Shown here piece by piece: positions 1-11,288 of a stretch of 64,000 bases of DNA; the stretch's first letter is position 1, and each line of letters begins with the position of its first letter. The notes under the pieces are model-generated. The model was not told the DNA's origin and searched no databases. It saw only the letters and a list, made by a program, of their open reading frames with translations. The stretch lies in assembly GCA_025093555.1 (NCBI GenBank), contig JAIWNF010000041.1, positions 248,001 to 312,000 on the forward strand. Direction: 5' to 3'. The DNA comes from Circinella umbellata. Taxonomy: Eukaryota > Mucoromycota > Mucoromycetes > Mucorales > Lichtheimiaceae. A program made the position numbers and the translations under genes.

Positions 1-344
1 GTTTGTAATAATAGGTAAGTTAAAACAAGAGTTAGATTATTAATTATCTTAATAAAGTTTAATATTCAGCTAATACATATATTTGGATTAAATATAGGGC
101 TAAAACTTCGTATTATTGTCATGGATAATCTAGGAGATTAATCTGATATATTATGATAATAAGATTTTTAATGTAATTAAGAAATCTATTATTTTATAAT
201 ATATGATAAAATAAAAATTTAATAAAATTAAAATTCTTAATTATAGCTACTGGTTTATATTGATAATACCCAGTTGAGATGATAAAATTCAATGAATTTT
301 ATATACACATCACAACTAAAACAATCCTTAAAAGAAAACAACTT
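1..344. other. AT-rich intergenic, nothing recognised
   Basis: Very AT-rich DNA with stop codons in all frames. No gene, RNA or repeat that I can name. Confidence 0.5.
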
Positions 345-753
345 ATTATCCTCTTCTTCTTCTTTCCTGCAAAACTTCAAGCAGAGGGTATGTGAGTCCT
401 AGGGGTATAAAAAATTATAATCTCTTACAGAAATTGACACTTTTCTATTAGATACACTAATGAGTTAAACTAACTAGAATAAATAAATTTAAATTTAAAT
501 TTAAATTAATAATTTATTTTATTTATGAATTAGAAAAATAAATTAGATATACCAATTATTTGAAATAATTATTTAGAATAACCAGAATAAATAAATAAAT
601 TTAAATTTAAACTTAAATTAATAATTTATTCTATTTATTAATTAGAGTAAATATAAATTTCTATAAGAAATTGTAATTTTTTTACACCCCTAGGACTTGC
701 ACGCCCTCTACTTGAGATTTCGCAGGAGAGGAGGAAGAGAAAGAAGAGTTATT
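345..753. mobile_element. Fold-back / MITE-like element with ~100-bp terminal inverted repeats
   Basis: The left end (about 345-445) reads a pyrimidine-rich CTTCTTCTTT tract, then TTTCCTGC, AAGCAGAGGG, AGTCCTAGGGGT and AAAAATTATAATCTCTTA. The right end (about 660-753) carries the reverse complement of the same blocks in mirror order (CACCCCTAGGACT, GCCCTCTACTTGAGATTTCGCAGGAG, GGAAGAGAAAGAAG), with scattered mismatches. The middle is a further AT-rich inverted/direct repeat of TAAATTTAAATTTAAA blocks (about 478-645). No coding capacity. The structure fits a short non-autonomous fold-back DNA element. No target-site duplication could be fixed because the flanks are too AT-rich. Confidence 0.65.
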
Positions 754-1134
754 TTTTATTTATAGAAATGACATAGTGGGGCATGTCATAATTATATTAT
801 AATTCTCTACTGAAGCATATGTTGTCATAACAAAGAGTCTCGGTATATAGAATTGATATGATTTATGTAAAGAAAATAGAATAAAGGGTATAAATAACTT
901 AATAATTATAGATAAATAGTATGTAGGAGTTCTATTATTCAGGAATTGTACATCTGAATCCACAAAAAGAGAAGTCTTAATAAAATGTTTAAATGAAAAT
1001 CAAATGAAAGAATTTTATTTATAAAGGATAATTTATTTAAAATACAAGACAAAGTTAGAGATAAAACTTAAAGTAAAAGAGAACTGAAGAAAAGAAATTT
1101 GAGAGTGAAAAAGGTTGAGTATTTATACTATTTG
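754..1134. other. AT-rich intergenic, nothing recognised
   Basis: Open frames here are short and biased in composition, and I see no coding signature. Confidence 0.4.
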
Positions 1135-1211
1135 CTTTTATAAAATAGTCAATAGCTTTTATGAAAATAGTCAATAGCTTTTATGAAAATAATCAATAGC
1201 TTTAGTAAAAG
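1135..1211. repeat. Short tandem repeat, ~22-bp unit, ~3.5 copies
   Basis: The unit CTTTTATGAAAATAGTCAATAG occurs in tandem from 1135, with small changes in the first and third copies and a partial fourth. No function is evident. Confidence 0.8.
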
Positions 1212-2761
1212 ATTGTGATTGCTCTTATAAAAAGCAGCAATTGTGAAAAGAATTAAAAGTGGGATCCAATAAAATGGCGTAATGGGTTTTTATACTATAA
1301 AAAGAGTATTTGATGATAACATGTGACTATAATCAATAATACTAATAATAATGAAAGAGATAAAAATAATAATAATATTATTTATAATGGGGATTATATT
1401 AATATTGAAGATTATATATGAGGAAAGAGAAAAAAAAAAGGGTAATGATATGCACATTACAGTACATAATAGCCCCTTCAATAGAAATAAATATAAATAA
1501 TTACTTAATTTACGTATTCATTAAATAATTTTTTTATTATATTTCCTGAATTTAATGTACCTCTGTTATATATCTATATTTTTTTTTTCTATTTTTTTTT
1601 TTGTACGTATCTTTTTTTTTATACTTAGAAATAATAGAAGTTATTTCATTTTTTCCCTTTTTTTCTCTTTTTCTTGGAGTATAAATTTTACTATGTTGAG
1701 AACATAGATAATCTGGTTTATTGTTACCAATATTTGTTTTTTTTATGGCACATATATCCTTCATTCTTCACTCTCTTATGGATATAAGTACATACATTAG
1801 AACTAGAATTAAGATACCAGAAATGTTTTGTGTTTGTTTTTTCTATTTTTTCTTTTATGATGGTTCCCATCATTTTTTTCTTTTTTTCTTTTGTTTTACA
1901 TAATACTTCATCTTCAAAGTGTTTTTCCATAACCTCATTTATAATATCTTTAATTGAATAGACCATAGCTTTTGTGCATGTAAGAATCTCTGTGTTCATA
2001 ATAATTATATTTGCATTGTATTATTAGGATTATACTTTTATAATATAAAAAAATTCAATTTTTATTTTATTTTAAAGTTGATAAAATAATTTAAAGTTGC
2101 TACTTTTTTCTGAGTTTCAATTGTAACAACTGGTCTCCTATCTCGATTTCTAGAAATCGAAATAATAATCTCTTTTATTGTTATAGAAGAAGGTGTCTCA
2201 GAAAAATTGAAGATTTTTTGAAGGTATTCTAGGCTTTACATAGTAAACCTTTAACAACTAATAAGTTGTTATTAAGACTTAGCTGGATATCTGAAAGATA
2301 TCAATAAGTCCCCAAAGTACAGACTACAGCAGAAAACCATCTTTTATATGCAACATCAATATACAAGAGTGTATCCAAGTTACTCCTAGCCGCTCTAAAG
2401 CCATCGATGCTAGTCAATATCAAAAAAGAAGATTTTCAGGCAGTAGCCAAGACAAAAAGAATACTCTCCTAGGTTTAACTATATACAAACTAAGAGCAAT
2501 GATGATAATAATAAATATTAGAAAATAAAAATAAAGAAAAATAAAAATATAATATAATATATTAATATTAATTTTAAAGAAATTAGTTTTTTTCTCGCAG
2601 TTAATAATATATTATCAATTGATAATTCTTCTTATATTATATTAGTTATATATAATAGATTTAGTAAATATATTTGCTGAATCTTCTATAAAAATCTTCA
2701 TTAAAAATCAGGTTGTCATATTTAATAATTTTCTTCTTTTAAAAAATCAAATAAAAAAAGC
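1212..2761. other. AT-rich intergenic, no supported gene
   Basis: Contains a minus-strand frame (1724-1999) whose first ~38 residues (MNTEILTCTKAMVYSIKDI...) look more protein-like than the lysine-rich remainder. No splice model extends it into a recognisable product, so it is not called as a gene. The rest shows poly-T/poly-A tracts only. Confidence 0.35.
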
Positions 2762-2790
2762 ACCTTATAAGTTTTGATAACTTATAAGGT
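2762..2790. repeat. 12-bp perfect hairpin
   Basis: ACCTTATAAGTT, a 5-nt loop (TTGAT), then AACTTATAAGGT. It lies about 150 bp upstream of the decayed DDE-type transposase, so it may be a relic of that element's end or an isolated hairpin. Confidence 0.6.
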
Positions 2791-2943
2791 TTAGGATAAT
2801 AAATCTTGCTCTAGATATAATTTTCCATTGCGTTATATCACATTGAAAAAATTAATGTTTTTTCCAAATATGGCTACACAAAAATTTTCTATGCATAAAA
2901 ATAAATTTATATAAATATCAAAAAAGGCTTACTTATGTATTAT

Positions 2944-3975
2944 GGATTTAGAAACACTTTTAAAAACTGAGTATGAAAACATATATGATAATTATTAGGG
3001 TTTATGGGAAATACATATAAATCTAATATAAAAAAATATATCATCATTCAAAAATATATAACCATATAAATATTCAAGGAATAAAGCAATAGATTTATGG
3101 TTTATTAGGAGCTATACCAGTTTTTATTTTTAACTGAGATATGTAGTGAGATAAAGCTGCCATCATCATATTTTAATATTGAAAAGCGTATTTTAATTAT
3201 AGAATTATTATTAAATGGGTTTGTTTGTAAATGATATGAAAGTTTATGAACATGTTGATTCATTCTATAAAGTATATCGAGCATTTTTTATTGAAAAAGA
3301 TAATGTTGAAATGCTAGAAAAATGGTTAGATGAGATGATAACAAATTGTTTTAGTAATTCAATAACTAGACTATTATATAGTAAATTAAATAATCCTGAA
3401 AATTTTCAACATTGTACACCATATATGGATGGTAGACATAATAAAATTATAGTTGAAGATATAGATATTAATAAAGAAAAATGCTCTAAATACACAATTC
3501 GTTTTAGATTCTGCTAGATATATAGTTTATTTATCAAAGTCATTACCATGTAAGTTCAATAATAATGACAATATATTTATAAATAATATTAATTTATGTA
3601 ATTTTTTAAAATATACAGATTGTTTGTGCTTTGATGGTATATATTCTAATGTAATAGAAGAAGTAATTAAAAAGTATAATAATATAGAATTTCAAATTTC
3701 TTATAAACACTTTTGTTATCCATTTAAAAAAAGATTTAGAATATGACTAATTAAATTTTAAAAAGTAATTAGGAGCATATAGAAGTAGTATCGAAACTTT
3801 TTTCGTAAATTTTTCAAGTATATTTAGAAGATATAGTAATAATGCTAATGTATGTGTTACAAAAGATAAAACCTATAATGTACAATTAAAATTAGTAATA
3901 GTACTATATAATATAAATTATTTGAAAAAAAATAATATCAAAAAAAATAATATCAAAGAAAAACCTTATTATAAT
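2944..3975 (+). pseudogene. DDE_4-type transposase, 5' part, decayed and interrupted by the palindrome
   Basis: In three frames one can follow a degraded transposase of the DDE superfamily (DDE_4/Harbinger-like, of the kind abundant in Glomeromycotina). There is a start region at 2944, the block SKLNNPENFQHCTPYMDG (in 3215-3517, with a DG-type first catalytic motif), then after a frameshift CFDGIYSNVIEEV (second acidic motif), then LGAYRSSIETFF and YNVQLKLVIVLYNINYL near 3770-3940. The reading stops exactly at the transposon terminus at 3976. The missing C-terminal part, including a chromodomain, is found inside the palindrome at 9490-9864. Multiple stops and frameshifts make it non-functional. 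A better-preserved relative lies at 33763-35280. The family assignment is recognition without a search. Confidence 0.7.
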
Positions 3976-4006
3976 CACCCCGGAAAATCTTCACTGTAAA
4001 ATTATG
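3976..4006 (+). repeat. Terminal inverted repeat, outer end of copy 1
   Basis: Begins CACCCCGGAAAATCTTCACT. Matches the inner end at 9459-9489 with two mismatches and the outer end of copy 2 (16512-16542) perfectly. Confidence 0.9.
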
Positions 4007-4373
4007 TGGTTGTATTGTAGTTTAAGGTTCTGTAAAAATAAGGTGAAAATTGAAAATCCACGTGAAAAGAGATAACAGAGTTTAACGGAAGTTTACATTA
4101 AAAGAAAGAACGTAAAAAAACACCAGAGAACACAACATGATATAACTCCACTTTACAATAAAGACCATAAACAAAAGTTACATATATCTACGTAATAGTT
4201 TCTTCAAACCAACATCTAAACACTAATATAATAATTGTTTATTTAAAATAATTTTAAAGCGAAATATGATGATACATAGATATGCCATTTTATTTATTCG
4301 AAATTTATCTATATATTTATAAATGATATATATGACCAGGACCGATATCAACAATATGATAATGTACATGTAT

Positions 4374-5568
4374 TTAAAGAATTTTATTAATTACCTCCTG
4401 ATCATTATTAAAGTAATTATCCATTCCAGCGATTCCTGATGGGACAGGTTCCATTGCATGATCTTCATGTCTAGTAGAAGTAATCCGAATAAAAGAGTTA
4501 GTTATCATTCTATTCTGTTTATCTCAACATGTTTCTGTATTATACTGCTTACTCTGTTTCTGATCCCCAATGTTCATTGATATTTCTAATGTTGTAATAG
4601 TTAATAACATTGCTGATAATTTTAATAAAAAAATAGAAGCATATTTCCAGAATAAAATATTCATATCAATCAAACCTTAATATATTTTGATTAGTATTTG
4701 ATGATAATGTTGAAGAGCTTATGGTTTCTTCGTTATCACCTGTATATTCTTTTTTCACATATTTTCCTTTCAACATATTAGTCCAGCCCTCTTGTAGCAT
4801 ATGGTTTGTAGCCCAATTTCCTACACATTTGCTGTAGTCAACACCAGTAGATTCTTTTACTGCTAATGTAAAAGATTGAATAGCAATTTCTTTTTCGTGA
4901 TAATCAATTTTTTTCCAAGTCCAGTCACTATTAGTATATTCATCATCCAAGGTCTGCAAAGATTCATCACTTTGACCTGGTAACATAGAGTGATTGTTAT
5001 TACTTCTTGTTTCCTCACTCTCTTCCTGTTCAGCACTCTCTGTTTCATCTTCATCCATGTTGGATGGTAATGTCAACAACTGTATTCCAAGGCGTTTGAT
5101 CATTGTTTTTAATGTGTTGACGCGGATAGTGATTGTTCCTTTGTAAAGTGACTCAGCCTTTTGTTCAGACAATGTATTACTAGATGCCTTGATTACTTGT
5201 ATAATATGTTTTTTACGAATTGTAAGAAAATGAGGCTTTCTTTCTCCATTAGATGTAATATAATTCATTGGTGCTCCAATCATGTTTTCAGAAGCAGATT
5301 GCCGTGAGCTTTCATCCGCAGCTACTATTGATGTTGATGTTGAAAAACCTTCAAACAACTTTTCTATCATTATCTTCAGTTCATCCAATGAATTTGACAT
5401 ACTTCTTTGATTCTCTTTCTGAGCTTCATCCATGTTTGAAACAGTTTTTTGAATTTCTTCCATAGTCTCATGCAATATAACAACATCATTGATAGATCTC
5501 AATTGTTGTTTCAGTGCTAAAAATTCATCAGTGGTAGTTTTTGCTTTGACAGGTTTTTTTGGGGGCAT
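4374..5568 (-). CDS. Accessory protein of CACTA-like element, copy 1 (329 aa, two exons)
   Basis: Exon 1 is 5568-4676 and exon 2 is 4470-4374. The donor AAG|GTTTGA and acceptor CTACTAG|ACATG give an in-frame 329-residue protein. Read unspliced, the frame stops after 300 residues. The N-terminus is basic (MPPKKPVKAK), followed by a predicted coiled coil (about residues 15-75, heptad-like, rich in Q/E/M/L). A central part (about 115-165, HFLTIRKKHIIQVI...) could be a small helical DNA-binding region. Next is an acidic linker (DEDETESAEQEESEE) and a C-terminal block with WTWKKIDYHEKEIAIQSF. It is divergent from the transposase across a 179-bp shared promoter. By analogy, CACTA elements encode a second DNA-binding protein (TnpA type), and this is the natural candidate, but I recognise no family and the role is inference. 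An identical copy lies at 14950-16144. Confidence 0.75.
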
Positions 5569-5747
5569 TATAAAAGATGTTTTTATTAAAGGTTGGAAGG
5601 AGAAAGAAACAAAAAAAGGGACAATAATAAAAGGGGATATTTGTGTAACTTTCCGTGTTTTTCTCCTTTTTTTAGGTGTTTATAATTTTACATGTGTAAT
5701 TTTTTTACTCATTTTTTTTATTTTTTAAAAAAAGAATCTAACTGAAG
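5569..5747. promoter_or_regulatory. Bidirectional promoter of CACTA-like copy 1
   Basis: The 179 bp between the divergent start codons contain a long A-rich and T-rich stretch. No TATA element can be assigned with certainty. Mirrored at 14771-14949. Confidence 0.6.
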
Positions 5748-8700
5748 ATGGTTCAGTGTCCATATTGTGGAGATTATTACACACTTGCAAAATTAACAGC
5801 ACATAAACAGGAATGTTTTGAAAATAAGTACAGCAAGTCAGTTTCGGAATCTATTAGAAGCAGATCGGTTGCAAAACGACATAAATCTAATCATTCAAAT
5901 GATGTGATTACGACACCAGAATCTTTAACGATCCCTTCAGGCACAACAACAATACCAATAGAATCAGGAACAACATCGATCGCACCATCTTCTTCTTCTT
6001 TAATCAAACACATGACAGAAAACAGTTTTTCTATTTTACCACCATCACAACAACAGAACAATACAATGATAACGGATTATCTGTCCGATAATAATGAACC
6101 CTATGATGATGGAGATTACTATGACTGTGACGTGATGGATGACGATCCCGTCCAGTTCATATGTACATTGGCAGATCCCGATAAGGATGAGGATAACATC
6201 ATTGACTCCCCCCAAATAAATAATGAGGAAACAAGTGGTGTAACAAACAATATCAACAGTTGCAACAACAACACTAGTGGTCTAATATTCGACCCAAATA
6301 TTACGGAAGAGCATCATATGGGGCTTTCAGAGGAATTCAGTTTAGAACTTTTAAAAATTATAGATGAATTTGTTATACCACGGGCTGCTCACGAACGGCT
6401 CGTAAAGTTGATTAACAACATTGTTACCGCAAGCGAAAGCCAATTCGGTACGAATATATTTTTTAAGCACGTTTATATGTAGTTCCTTGCGTTTCTCATT
6501 TTCTTTCTCCATGATTTAATAGTACCTAATCGACATCAAGATTACTATTTCCTTCATATCTTATCACCTTATCTTACTGAAAAATTGTTAGTGTCTTTGT
6601 ATCCTGTGAAAAAGCTTGAATTTGACATTTGTCCTGACGGTTGCTACCTTTATATATCTGATGATATAACCAGTTGCCCGAATAAAAAATGTGGCAAGCA
6701 GCGATATAGAAATGGTCAACAAAACATTGAAAAAAAAGCTTATGCTACCATGCAATATCTTCCACTCACAGAACAACTTGGAGCATTCATAGCACACAAA
6801 ACAGCTCGTGAGCTACTTAATTACCCTGCAACTTTAAATTATCAAAAAACCGTATTCAAAGACATTTTTGATGGACAAGCAATAAGAGGAATGGAACAAT
6901 GGGGCTCTGATACGATTGCGTTGGCGCTCTTTCAAGATGGATTTCGTCCTTTTATTCATAGTAAAGCTTCCATGACGATTGTCATGCTTGTGATATTAAA
7001 TCTCCCGCCTGAGGAAAGGTAATAACATACAAGAGTGGATTATGTGTTTGATTTCAATACTAATCTGTATTTTATTTTTGCGCTTCTACTAGATATAAAG
7101 AAAAAAACATTATTACAGTATCTATTATTCCAACCACTTCGAAAGGTGGAAATCTCGATTCTTTTCTCTCCCCTCTTTATCAAGAACTGATGAATCTGGA
7201 AACTGAAGGAATGCATATAGTATGCGACGATGGAGTAACAAGAACAATTACTGCACATCTTGTGATTGCATCAGGGGACTGTCCTGGTATAGCATCGGTA
7301 ATTCATCACGGAGGTCACCAATCCAAATTCGGCTGTCGTATATGTTTGATAGCTTCTGAACGCTGCGAAAGCTCACTATCGATCAGTAAAAAAAATGACG
7401 GAAGTAACACGAAAGCTGGTTTTGGTCGATACTATCCTGGATCCATTGAGCTTGATGACGAGAGACAAATAATTGATTACAAAGATGGGGATAAGGTAAT
7501 TTAGCTGGTATTTGAAAATCCCTTTTTTTTATGTTAATGGATTTAATAAATTGCTTTTATATATACAGGACCATAATATTAAGTCACCTTGTCCATTAGC
7601 ATTGTTGAAGTCGTTCACTACAGTATTCAATTTTGGACTTGATGAATTCCACTTATATGGATGCAACATTAGCCCACAACTTTGGGCCATGTTCTCCAAT
7701 CCAATTTTACGCACACCTTTCCTGATGACGAAAGCACAACAGTCTGAAATTAGTGGATCAATCAAAGCATCACAACCAAGGTGGCCGTCAGTATTTGAAA
7801 GTCGGCTGTGTGGTATAGTTGAAATATATATGGTTTATCAGGAATATAATAGTTAGTTAGCAGAAAGTACCCTGCTTTATTCATCTTATTTCTCTATTTT
7901 AGATGTTTTAACGAGAACAAATGATGTGCGAGGAATTGATTATATTGATCTTTTACTTTACGTTATACCAACAATTGTGATCGAACAGCTTCAAAACACC
8001 AACTGTTCAGTAGATGCAATCGATGCCCTGGCAGCTTTGGTAAAAGGATGTAGCATATCGCTTTCGTGGGAAATGAGTGATATAAACGTTAAACAAATTG
8101 AACAGTACGTATCATTTTAATAAAAACATATTTAATGTTAAAACAGATTGGGACATTGTTATCTAACATTATACTTAATTTATATTATTAATAAAAGGTT
8201 TTTTCAACAATGGCATTCATTTGCAAGCTCTGAATTATTTCCAAAAAATCTTTATACTGTTAGCTTTCATTACATTCGACATGTTGCAGATTCAATCAAA
8301 CAAATCGGTCCACTTCGGGTGTATTCAGCAAGTATGGAAAGAATGGTAGGCTTTTATGACAGAAGGATAAAATCAACGCAACATGCAGGTACATCAGCTG
8401 GAAATAAGATGGAGCTTATGGCAGCACAACAATATTATACAAGAACAATAAGAGAATGCTCGGACAAAAATGATTCAAATGAACAATCCAAAAAAATTGT
8501 GTGTTTTGACTCCTCTGGCTCCGGACCAGAACTTTGGGGTCCTCATTTGAAAGAAACAACAACTGACGAATACAAAAGATCATACAACTTAATGCATTAC
8601 TTACGAAACTTCTGGGCCCATGAGAAAGGAATTTCAGCAACTTCACTACCAATACTCAAAAGTAATATTACCATTGGACAACGACTTTTTCTGAATGGTT

Positions 8701-9229
8701 CCACTTATGAATGTGCAGAACTGTCAAAACTTAAAGGATATGGAACGTTTCTTAAGATATCATTACCTGATTACTATACTAAAAAAAAGTCTACCTCTCA
8801 TAGTATTGGTAGTGATAATTCAGCTGAATATAAAACATATTTTGGTGAAGCAATTTTATTCTTTACGCATCGTTATATGAGTATGCATATATTATGATAC
8901 AGATAAAAAAACACTAGATAACGAAGGATTATAAATATCTATGTCACAATTTTCTTTTGTGTTAACTAATTATTCATAACATTTTTTAAGGTCAACATAA
9001 GATGCTTTGCTTGATCTGCTTGGATGAAAATACTGAACTAACAAAATATGGATATCCTGTTGGAAAGACATCATTTGGAACTGGAAAACGATTATTCATA
9101 TGTGATGTCTTATCTATTGAGTGTGCCGTTGGAGTGTTAAAATCACCAATACAACAAAATAAATACTATTACGTCTATAAGAATATGATGAATAACCCAA
9201 TTATTCTTGGAAACACACAGAAAATATAA
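5748..9229 (+). CDS. tnp2-family (CACTA) transposase, copy 1 (988 aa, seven exons)
   Basis: Exons by splice consensus: 5748-6447, 6523-7018, 7093-7495, 7569-7812, 7903-8104, 8198-8880, 8991-9229. The total is 2967 nt, fully in frame, with no stops. Residues 4-23 form a Cys2-His-Cys zinc finger (C-X2-C-X11-H-X3-C), followed by a Ser/Thr/Asp/Asn-rich linker to about residue 230. The catalytic region spans exons 2-4. DGFRPFIHSKASM and LNLPPEERYKEKNI match the tnp2 signature (DGxxPF; NLPPxxRYKxxN), and ASGDCPGIASVI corresponds to the CDLPA-type second acidic motif. FGLDEFHLYG is a candidate for the next conserved block. C-terminal exons match the usual tnp2 tail (YYYVYKNMM). It cuts and pastes the element in the nucleus. 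The first intron junction restores a continuous reading VPNRHQDYYFLH. Identical to the gene at 11289-14770. Confidence 0.87.
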
Positions 9230-9458
9230 ATAAAAGGTTTTTTTCTTACATTTTAGTTAGCTACCGTTTTTTAATGTGATGTATATTTCTGTTGATTCAT
9301 GGTTTTTGATGTTTCTTTTACATTAAGGTACATAAAAAAACATAATTTCACAAAAACATCAATTTACCAAGCCAGTCCATACTAAATTCTGTAATGTTAT
9401 GATGATCGTATGTTGATTCAGGTATATTTATGTTGCCACAGAGAATAACATAAATGGA
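9230..9458. other. Subterminal region of CACTA-like copy 1
   Basis: Non-coding region between the transposase stop and the terminal repeat. In CACTA elements such regions bind the accessory protein. I see no clear short repeat array here. Confidence 0.4.
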
Positions 9459-9489
9459 CATAATTTAACAGTGGAGATTTTCCGGGGTG
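9459..9489 (-). repeat. Terminal inverted repeat, inner end of copy 1
   Basis: Ends ...GATTTTCCGGGGTG at 9489. Imperfect inverse of 3976-4006 (two mismatches). Confidence 0.9.
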
Positions 9490-9864
9490 TAAACTATGGC
9501 TTGAAAATGGACTTTGATTTTTTTAATAATTTTGGAGGATTTAATATAACTGATATTTCAACTTCAGAAACATTATATAAAAAAGAATATATAAATGAGA
9601 TAAAAGATTTACAAGAAGATGCAATTAATAAAATTATAAATGGAAATAATATTACTTTAAATAAAATAAATAAAAATAAAATGCAAATAGATAATGAAAA
9701 TATTAATAATGAAATATATGAAGTACAGTATATTATACAACATAAAAAATTAGATAGTACGTAGATTATATGAATATGAAGTAAAATGGAGAAATAGTAG
9801 TAAAAAATATAATAGCTGGGTACATCAAACAGATTTCAATTCAAAGAAAATTTTAGGGAGTTAA
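9490..9864 (+). pseudogene. C-terminal part of the interrupted DDE-type transposase with chromodomain
   Basis: The reading YGLKMDFDFFNNFGGF continues directly where the 5' half at 3975 breaks off; the related copy has KLWMSDNFDF at that point. It runs through a linker rich in I/N/K/E to a chromodomain. The domain starts YEVQYIIQHKKL, is hit by a +1 frameshift near 9761, and continues LYEYEVKWRNSSKKYNSW, with the conserved V-K-W and N-[ST]-W positions. The stop is at 9862-9864. An open frame begins with GTG inside the terminal repeat, so its apparent start is not real. Mirrored on the minus strand at 10654-11028. Confidence 0.7.
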
Positions 9865-10167
9865 TCATTAATCTAGTGATTATAAAAATTTCTTAAATTT
9901 TTTATAATCTATCATTTTGAATAACACCAAGAGATTAAAATCAAAATATAAAATATTTTTGATTTTCTTGGCATTGAAGTATTAAAATAATAAAAAATAT
10001 CAAAATATCAAAATTTATAAAATTTTGGATATTTTGACATTTATAGAATTTATGGAATTCATGAACACATTAATTTATGATATAAAGAAAAAGAAAAACA
10101 ATTTGTTTTTATTTTTCACTACCATCTAAACTTATTTTAATTAATTATATATATTAAAAAACAAATA
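9865..10167. other. Non-coding tail of the interrupted transposon, left arm
   Basis: AT-rich and paired with 10351-10653. Contains the first arm-to-arm mismatches (9997, 10133, 10152). Confidence 0.6.
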
Positions 10168-10350
10168 TTTATAATATAAATCTTGTTTTTAGAATCTTAT
10201 TCTTTTTTAAAATTTATTTTTAACCCCTTTATTTTTATCACATGTAAATTATCATGTGAAACTAAGGTTCAATTGAACCATAGAAATATTAAATATATTA
10301 CAAAATAAACAAAATAATTTAGGACTGAAAAACAAGAAAATCATTGATTT
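10168..10350. other. Unpaired centre (spacer) of the palindrome
   Basis: 183 bp between the arms. Weak residual symmetry remains (CTTGTTTTT near 10182 against AAAAACAAG near 10328), plus a small local palindrome ACATGTAAATTATCATGT at about 10240. No gene. Confidence 0.7.
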
Positions 10351-10653
10351 TATTTGTTTTTTAATTTATATAATTAATTAAAATTAGTTTAGATGGTAGT
10401 GAAAAATAAAAACAAATTGTTTTTCTTTTTCTTTATATCATAAATTAATGTGTTCATGAATTCCATAAATTCTATAAATGTCAAAATATCCAAAATTTTA
10501 TAAATTTTGATATTTTGATACTTTTTATTATTTTAATACTTCAATGCCAAGAAAATCAAAAATATTTTATATTTTGATTTTAATCTCTTGGTGTTATTCA
10601 AAATGATAGATTATAAAAAATTTAAGAAATTTTTATAATCACTAGATTAATGA

Positions 10654-11028
10654 TTAACTCCCTAAAATTTTCTTTGAATTGAAATCTGTTTGATGTACCC
10701 AGCTATTATATTTTTTACTACTATTTCTCCATTTTACTTCATATTCATATAATCTACGTACTATCTAATTTTTTATGTTGTATAATATACTGTACTTCAT
10801 ATATTTCATTATTAATATTTTCATTATCTATTTGCATTTTATTTTTATTTATTTTATTTAAAGTAATATTATTTCCATTTATAATTTTATTAATTGCATC
10901 TTCTTGTAAATCTTTTATCTCATTTATATATTCTTTTTTATATAATGTTTCTGAAGTTGAAATATCAGTTATATTAAATCCTCCAAAATTATTAAAAAAA
11001 TCAAAGTCCATTTTCAAGCCATAGTTTA
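10654..11028 (-). pseudogene. Duplicated C-terminal chromodomain part of the DDE-type transposase, right arm
   Basis: Exact inverse copy of 9490-9864, including the frameshift in the chromodomain. The shared lesion shows that the decay preceded the duplication, or that the arms have since been homogenised. Confidence 0.7.
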
Positions 11029-11288
11029 CACCCCGGAAAATCTCCACTGTTAAATTATGTCCATTTATGTTATTCTCTGTGGCAACATAAATATACCTGA
11101 ATCAACATACGATCATCATAACATTACAGAATTTAGTATGGACTGGCTTGGTAAATTGATGTTTTTGTGAAATTATGTTTTTTTATGTACCTTAATGTAA
11201 AAGAAACATCAAAAACCATGAATCAACAGAAATATACATCACATTAAAAAACGGTAGCTAACTAAAATGTAAGAAAAAAACCTTTTAT

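Larger units (their letters stand above)
3976..9489 (+). mobile_element. CACTA/EnSpm-like (tnp2) transposon, copy 1
   Basis: A 5514-bp element with terminal inverted repeats of about 31 bp. The left end is CACCCCGGAAAATCT followed by TCACTGTAAAATTATGT, and the right end is its reverse complement with two substitutions. The 5'-CAC...GTG-3' termini and the tnp2-family transposase place it in the CACTA (En/Spm) superfamily. It carries two divergent genes: an accessory protein (-) and the transposase (+). No convincing target duplication: the 3 bp outside the ends are AAT (left) and TAA (right). Both genes are intact, so this copy could be autonomous. Confidence 0.85.

Noticed and set aside
1724..1999. 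Minus-strand open frame starting MNTEILTCTKAMVYS
   Set aside because: The first part looks protein-like, but the rest is lysine/asparagine-rich low complexity, and no splice model joins it to a recognisable product.
9471..9764. Open frame appearing to start inside the transposon end
   Set aside because: The first codon is GTG inside the terminal repeat. The real reading is the C-terminal part of the interrupted DDE-type transposase.
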